Source: Cylindrobasidium torrendii FP15055 ss-10
Taxonomy: Eukaryota; Basidiomycota; Agaricomycetes; Agaricales; Physalacriaceae
Assembly (NCBI GenBank): GCA_000934385.1
Contig: KN880668.1
Coordinates: 1 to 36,760 of the forward strand
Length of the DNA stretch: 36,760 nucleotides
Direction of reading: 5' to 3'
Part shown: positions 33,099-36,760 of the stretch, one piece after another
Position numbering within the stretch: the first letter of the stretch is position 1
Layout of the letters: the number at the start of each line of letters is the position of its first letter
Translations under genes and position numbers: made by a program
Notes under the pieces: generated by a model
What the model was told of the DNA's origin: nothing
The model's input: the letters and a program-made list of their open reading frames with translations, nothing else
The model's database searches: none

Positions 33099-33703
33099 AT
33101 GAGTGATGTGACAGTAACACCGGAGGCTTACCGGAAGTCGGCCCGGAAGCCGATCACTGAACACGGATTCTCTTCTAAGTCCCTCCTTCTACCATCACTA
33201 CTGCTCAACGCACTTACTCGTCAACGGACCACCGGACTTCCAACCACACCGTTCGAGACAACACAGAGGGCACTACTGCAGTCCCCTCAGCACTTGGAGT
33301 CGCTACTGCAGCCATCTCCAGTGCATTCGCCAGTTACGCCGGCCACTACAACCTCTTTCCACCCGCCACAGATAACCAATCACTCTCTACATCCTGCTGC
33401 ACTGGAATCCCTTCCTCCATTTTCTGGGCCCTGTTTTTTCAACCAAGGATCACACAGCTGCCCGGTACACGTTCCCAGGTGCGTAGATATCCTCCGCAAA
33501 ATTCTTCATTGCTAAAAGTTCCTTCCAGGCATTCACTCTGCGCATCTCCACATTCTTCTCTGACATTACCTGCCTGTATAATCTACCCTCAATGTACGTG
33601 TCAAATTTGGCATACAAACTACACAGTACTCACCCCTTCTCAGATTCATCTCGTCTTTAAGCCCCTCCATCTTCCTTGCCTTACGCTCTTGCTACCAAAA
33701 TGA
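33099..33703 (+). other. Spliced upstream reading frame (184 codons) or 5' leader
   Basis: ATG 33099 opens a frame to 33478, followed by a well-formed 50-nt intron (33479-33528; gtgcgt donor, ttgctaaaag branch region, ccttccag acceptor) and a second part ending TGA at 33701-33703. The stop overlaps the start of the next gene as ATGA. The predicted 184 residues are Ser-, Pro-, Thr- and His-rich without a recognised domain. A 5' UTR with a leader intron and a long uORF is as likely as a real small gene. Confidence 0.3.
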
Positions 33704-36324
33704 GCGGTAAGTCTTCATATCACCACATTGCTTCATACGTATGGATTGATTTGCTTGTAGTCTATCGTGAGTACATTACCGCCGCGACTCCCGAGTGGGT
33801 TGGTCTTCCAAAGGGCAAGTCACAAGGGAAAATCGGTGCACGTTTCGGGAATATGGTCATGTCAACCCCCAACGCAAGGCACATGAAGCTTCCTCTCTAC
33901 GGCCACGATATCACTGTTCTCCTGCGCACCGATTTCAAGTTTGGACTGCCTGACCCGATATGCGGACCTCAACCCTACCACGCTCACAACGCTCATCTGG
34001 CGTGCATGATTGCTCCCACCATGGAGTACGACTTTCATCACCTCTTTCGGCCTTTCTTGACTCAATGGTGGACACCACTCCCTGGGAACCCCAACTTGGG
34101 TAAACTCGACACCGAAATCGTATTGACACTGTCACGCAAAGGCAACGCCTGGGCGAAGGACATCCTCCAGCAGGTGGAGGATATCAAAAAGGGCACGGCT
34201 GGGACAACTCTCCGGATTGAAGACATCAGCGTAGACAAGTTGGAGCCCAGTATCTGGCGTCTAAAGCGTTTGTGGATAACACTTCGTCGTCCTGCAACAT
34301 TAGAGGAGCTCCAGTGGCGGTATGTCAACGCGCAGCGTCTGGAGCTCAACCTACGCTCCCACATCGACTTCGAGTTCATCTACAGCAAGCGGTTCAAAAA
34401 CCCACCCGAAGTTCCTCTTCTAACCAACAATGGACGTATGGGCGCAATGACCACCCATTACCCAACCGCCCAGATGCTGTACCACTGCGGGCTGCCAGTG
34501 TGGTATGTCTACCAAGCATCTGCTGCCGACTCAACTCGGTTTGAAAGTTTCCTGACCGACGAGGAGGTGAACTCGATGAGTGCTTCGCGGGAGATCACCC
34601 CGCATGTGATTAGGATGGGCAGCGTCGAGGGATTCATTCCGGACGCAGCATTTCTCACAGGTGGCGACATCCCTTTCATATCGAGGCAACCAGTGAAGGA
34701 CGCGTATCCGCTCTGGCGAGGCAAAGCCTCAGATCCCGCCCGTTTTGGCGTTATGTCGGCAGTGCTTGGTCGCTATCGCCCGGGCTTCTACAATCCCAAG
34801 GAAGAAAACGAGGCGTCATTTGCTAGTTCTCCCGGTGCGCAAGACGGTCCATCTCCACCATCTCCTCCGCCAGCCTCCCCTCTTGCTTTACCACCTCCAT
34901 TGGCCGATGATCCACTCCCAACCCCTGCAGAACAATCCACTCCTTCGACTTCTTCTCGGGTCAACAGCTCTACAATTCCAAGCACCTCTTCTGGGATCCA
35001 AGCACACCGTCCGGACGCAGATACAAACATATCCTCTGGACATGGTCATGGTCACAGACAACGGCAGGGTCGTTCTCACAAGCCAAAGAGGCCCGCGGCA
35101 GCAAGGCCGCCCACGCCAGAGTCGCCAACGACGCTCCCCAGTGGTCAGTATTCTGATAGATAATACATTCAAAGACCCATCTAACTTGCTTTAGGTCAAA
35201 AACGACCGGCTGAGAGTTCCCTTGTGTCTTCGGTGGCCGAGATGCCCAAGAAACGTCGCACCAACAAAAGCAAGGGGCCAACCAGGGCAGCTTTGCCACC
35301 AAAGTCACGATTCGCCGACGTCGTCAACAGACTGATGCCAAAGAGTCTTGAGGTGTGGCAAAGGGCGTTGACATACTGCCAGCGCGAGAGGACGGGGCGG
35401 GAGGCTCCTACATTCAAGGGCGTCAAGACCGAGCACTTGCATCTTGTCTTCCCCGATGCGGCCATGCTATCCTCACTGCAGAACGAGAGAACCCAGGCCG
35501 AATACCTAATCAGCTTTGCCCGTCTCCTGCCTACGTTACAGTGGCGTGCGGATGCCATCGAAAACGCGGAGCTCGACATTGTGGGCATTCAGAGTCAAGT
35601 CTGGCGTGAAGTACTCGGATTATGGCAACCAAGGCAGGAGGGCTCCGAGTCTGCCGCTCGTCGCAAACAGATTCTCCAAGCACTATCCGAGTCGGCCAAA
35701 GCTAGTGGTCTTCCCAATGCCCCGCTTGATTTGCCGGGACTTCTCCAGACCCCCGTTGTTTGGAATGGTGTCGAAATTCTTCCCTCGGGTGCAAGTATTG
35801 CACATCCACCACCAGAGCCAGTGTGCCGAGAAATGCTCTGGTTCATGAACGAGGCCAACTTCCGAATCGACTTCCTCGCTCTTGATTACTGGGTGTACGA
35901 CCGCACTACCGACTACGGCGCAAGGGGTTGGACCGAGGAGCCCCTTTCTCCAATCGACCGCCGCCTACGAGTCATTCAACTGATGGAGTATTGGGATGGG
36001 TCTGTATACCCTGAGCGAATCGAGAACATAGGGTTTTCTTCAACGAATCTTTCCGAGGTTGCTTCAGCTTCTCTTGCCATGGCGGAGGTCATGAAATGCT
36101 GGTCAAAGGAGGCGTCGGTGTCGCAGAAGCTGAGGGACTCGGTCGTAGCATTTCAGTACGTGGTATCTGCTCCTACCGATGCCAGTGGGGGCCTCTCTGA
36201 GGGCAGGGTTACGCGGTTCACCTGGGATATTGCCTGCCACTACATCGAGACCTTCCTGCATGTCTTTGCCAGACCGCCGACCCTCCCTCGTTTCCTGCAG
36301 CCGTCCCTGCAGCTGTCGATGTGA
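33700..36324 (+). CDS. Conserved agaricomycete protein of unknown function (839 aa)
   Basis: Three exons (33700-33706, 33761-35143, 35195-36324) join in phase; the first contributes only MS and one base. Residues about 1-370 form a conserved region with NARHMKLPLYGHDITVLLRTD, HNAHLACMI, LEPSIWRLKRLW and CGLPVWYVYQA; similar PVW-containing proteins are common in mushrooms and have no known role. Residues about 371-460 are a Pro/Ser-rich linker with GHGHGH and a basic patch SHKPKRP. The last 370 residues start with PKKRRTNK, nuclear-signal-like, and continue with SRFADVVNRL and HLVFPDAAMLSSLQNERTQAEYLISFARLLP. No transposase, nuclease or helicase motif is visible. It is divergent from the TET/JBP-like gene, which suggests shared control. 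Two separate genes were considered, but the junction at 35143/35195 restores PSGQKRPAES in frame. Confidence 0.82.
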
Positions 36325-36760
36325 TGGAGGACACGAAGTGAGTGGACATCTGTGATTTAGTTTACTGTGCAGCATACAATTACTCTCCGGGATGCATTTT
36401 TTTTCCTTACTGTATACGATGTATTTACTCTCTAAAGTTTCACACGAGTCGTGCATACTTAAGTATTTGACTTGACTTGACTTGCCTCGGGGACCCGCGA
36501 GTCATGACCCCCGAGACCCGTGAGTCATTGCAAGTCCAAGTCATTGCAAGGGTCCGGGTCCCTGTTTTGACAGAAGCACAAGTACTTGCACAAGTATACT
36601 TGTAAGTTTGCGGCTTTGCCACAGTAAATTTGCCAAAGGGAAATGACATTCCCAATGTTGTTGGAGGTCTTTAGGACACTTTAGACCATTAATGGAAGTG
36701 TTTGATGACTTTGGATGATAGTGGGAGCTCACATTGGGGTCAAGATATGCCAAAGACATT
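36325..36760. repeat. Palindrome- and direct-repeat-rich DNA at the right edge
   Basis: After the 839-aa gene there is a cluster of short symmetric motifs: ATACTTAAGTAT (36455-36466), three tandem TTGAC/ACTTG copies (about 36467-36484), GGGACCCG paired with CGGGTCCC (36490-36497 and 36555-36562), GAGTCAT repeats, CAAGTACTTG (36579-36588) and the perfect 14-bp palindrome ACAAGTATACTTGT (36590-36603). Such motifs are common in subterminal parts of DNA transposons, for example hAT elements. No transposase is visible before the window ends. Confidence 0.45.

Noticed and set aside
33676..36324. Two separate plus-strand genes (33676-35163 and 35224-36324)
   Set aside because: A 51-nt GT-AG intron at 35144-35194 joins both frames in phase without loss, so one gene of 839 codons is the simpler model.
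36541..36759. Minus-strand open frame at the right edge as a transposase end
   Set aside because: It overlaps the palindromic repeats, is short and cut by the window edge, and no transposase motif is visible.

Overview
The window looks like nuclear DNA of a mushroom-forming basidiomycete (Agaricomycetes). The genes are cut by many short GT-AG introns, mostly 43-64 nt. Several protein families are typical of that group: a DUF6535 membrane protein, a TET/JBP-type oxygenase of the kind expanded in Agaricomycetes, a tandem P450 family, and two lineage-specific proteins without known function. I rebuilt all gene models by hand from splice sites and reading phase, with no transcript data.

Left edge (1-1347): two degenerate tRNA-like stretches lie next to the 5' half of a cytochrome P450 gene on the minus strand. 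Its first six exons are intact and the rest is missing.

Housekeeping block (2187-22633): an ADIP/SSX2IP (Msd1-like) coiled-coil protein; a Ser/Thr-rich single-pass membrane protein; an AlkB-like 2OG-Fe(II) oxygenase whose only intron seems to start with GA instead of GT; a DUF6535 membrane protein; a Doa4/USP8-type ubiquitin hydrolase with a rhodanese-like domain lacking its cysteine; DNA polymerase delta subunit 4, head to head with the hydrolase; a large F-box protein; and a TCF25/Rqc1 protein of ribosome quality control. These are mostly unrelated cellular genes. Protein degradation recurs (ubiquitin hydrolase, F-box protein, Rqc1).

P450 array (22985-27793): a P450 pseudogene with an internal deletion, a stop and a frameshift; an intact 12-exon, 534-aa P450; and on the opposite strand a lone last exon of a fourth copy. 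With the copy at the left edge, four relatives in different states of decay occupy one window.

Repeat tract (about 27840-28740): noncoding DNA rich in AGGTTAACCT-like motifs, with a perfect 17-bp inverted repeat and five tandem units of about 74 bp.

Accessory module (28879-36324): a minus-strand protein of unknown function (485 aa, perhaps distantly DUF6532-like), a minus-strand TET/JBP-like oxygenase with an apparent frame problem, and a divergent 839-aa plus-strand protein of an uncharacterised agaricomycete family. It is bordered on the left by the repeat tract and on the right by short palindromes and direct repeats (36455-36603). TET/JBP genes of basidiomycetes are often linked to KDZ transposons, but no KDZ transposase is visible here. 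This module is the best candidate in the window for an undescribed system.
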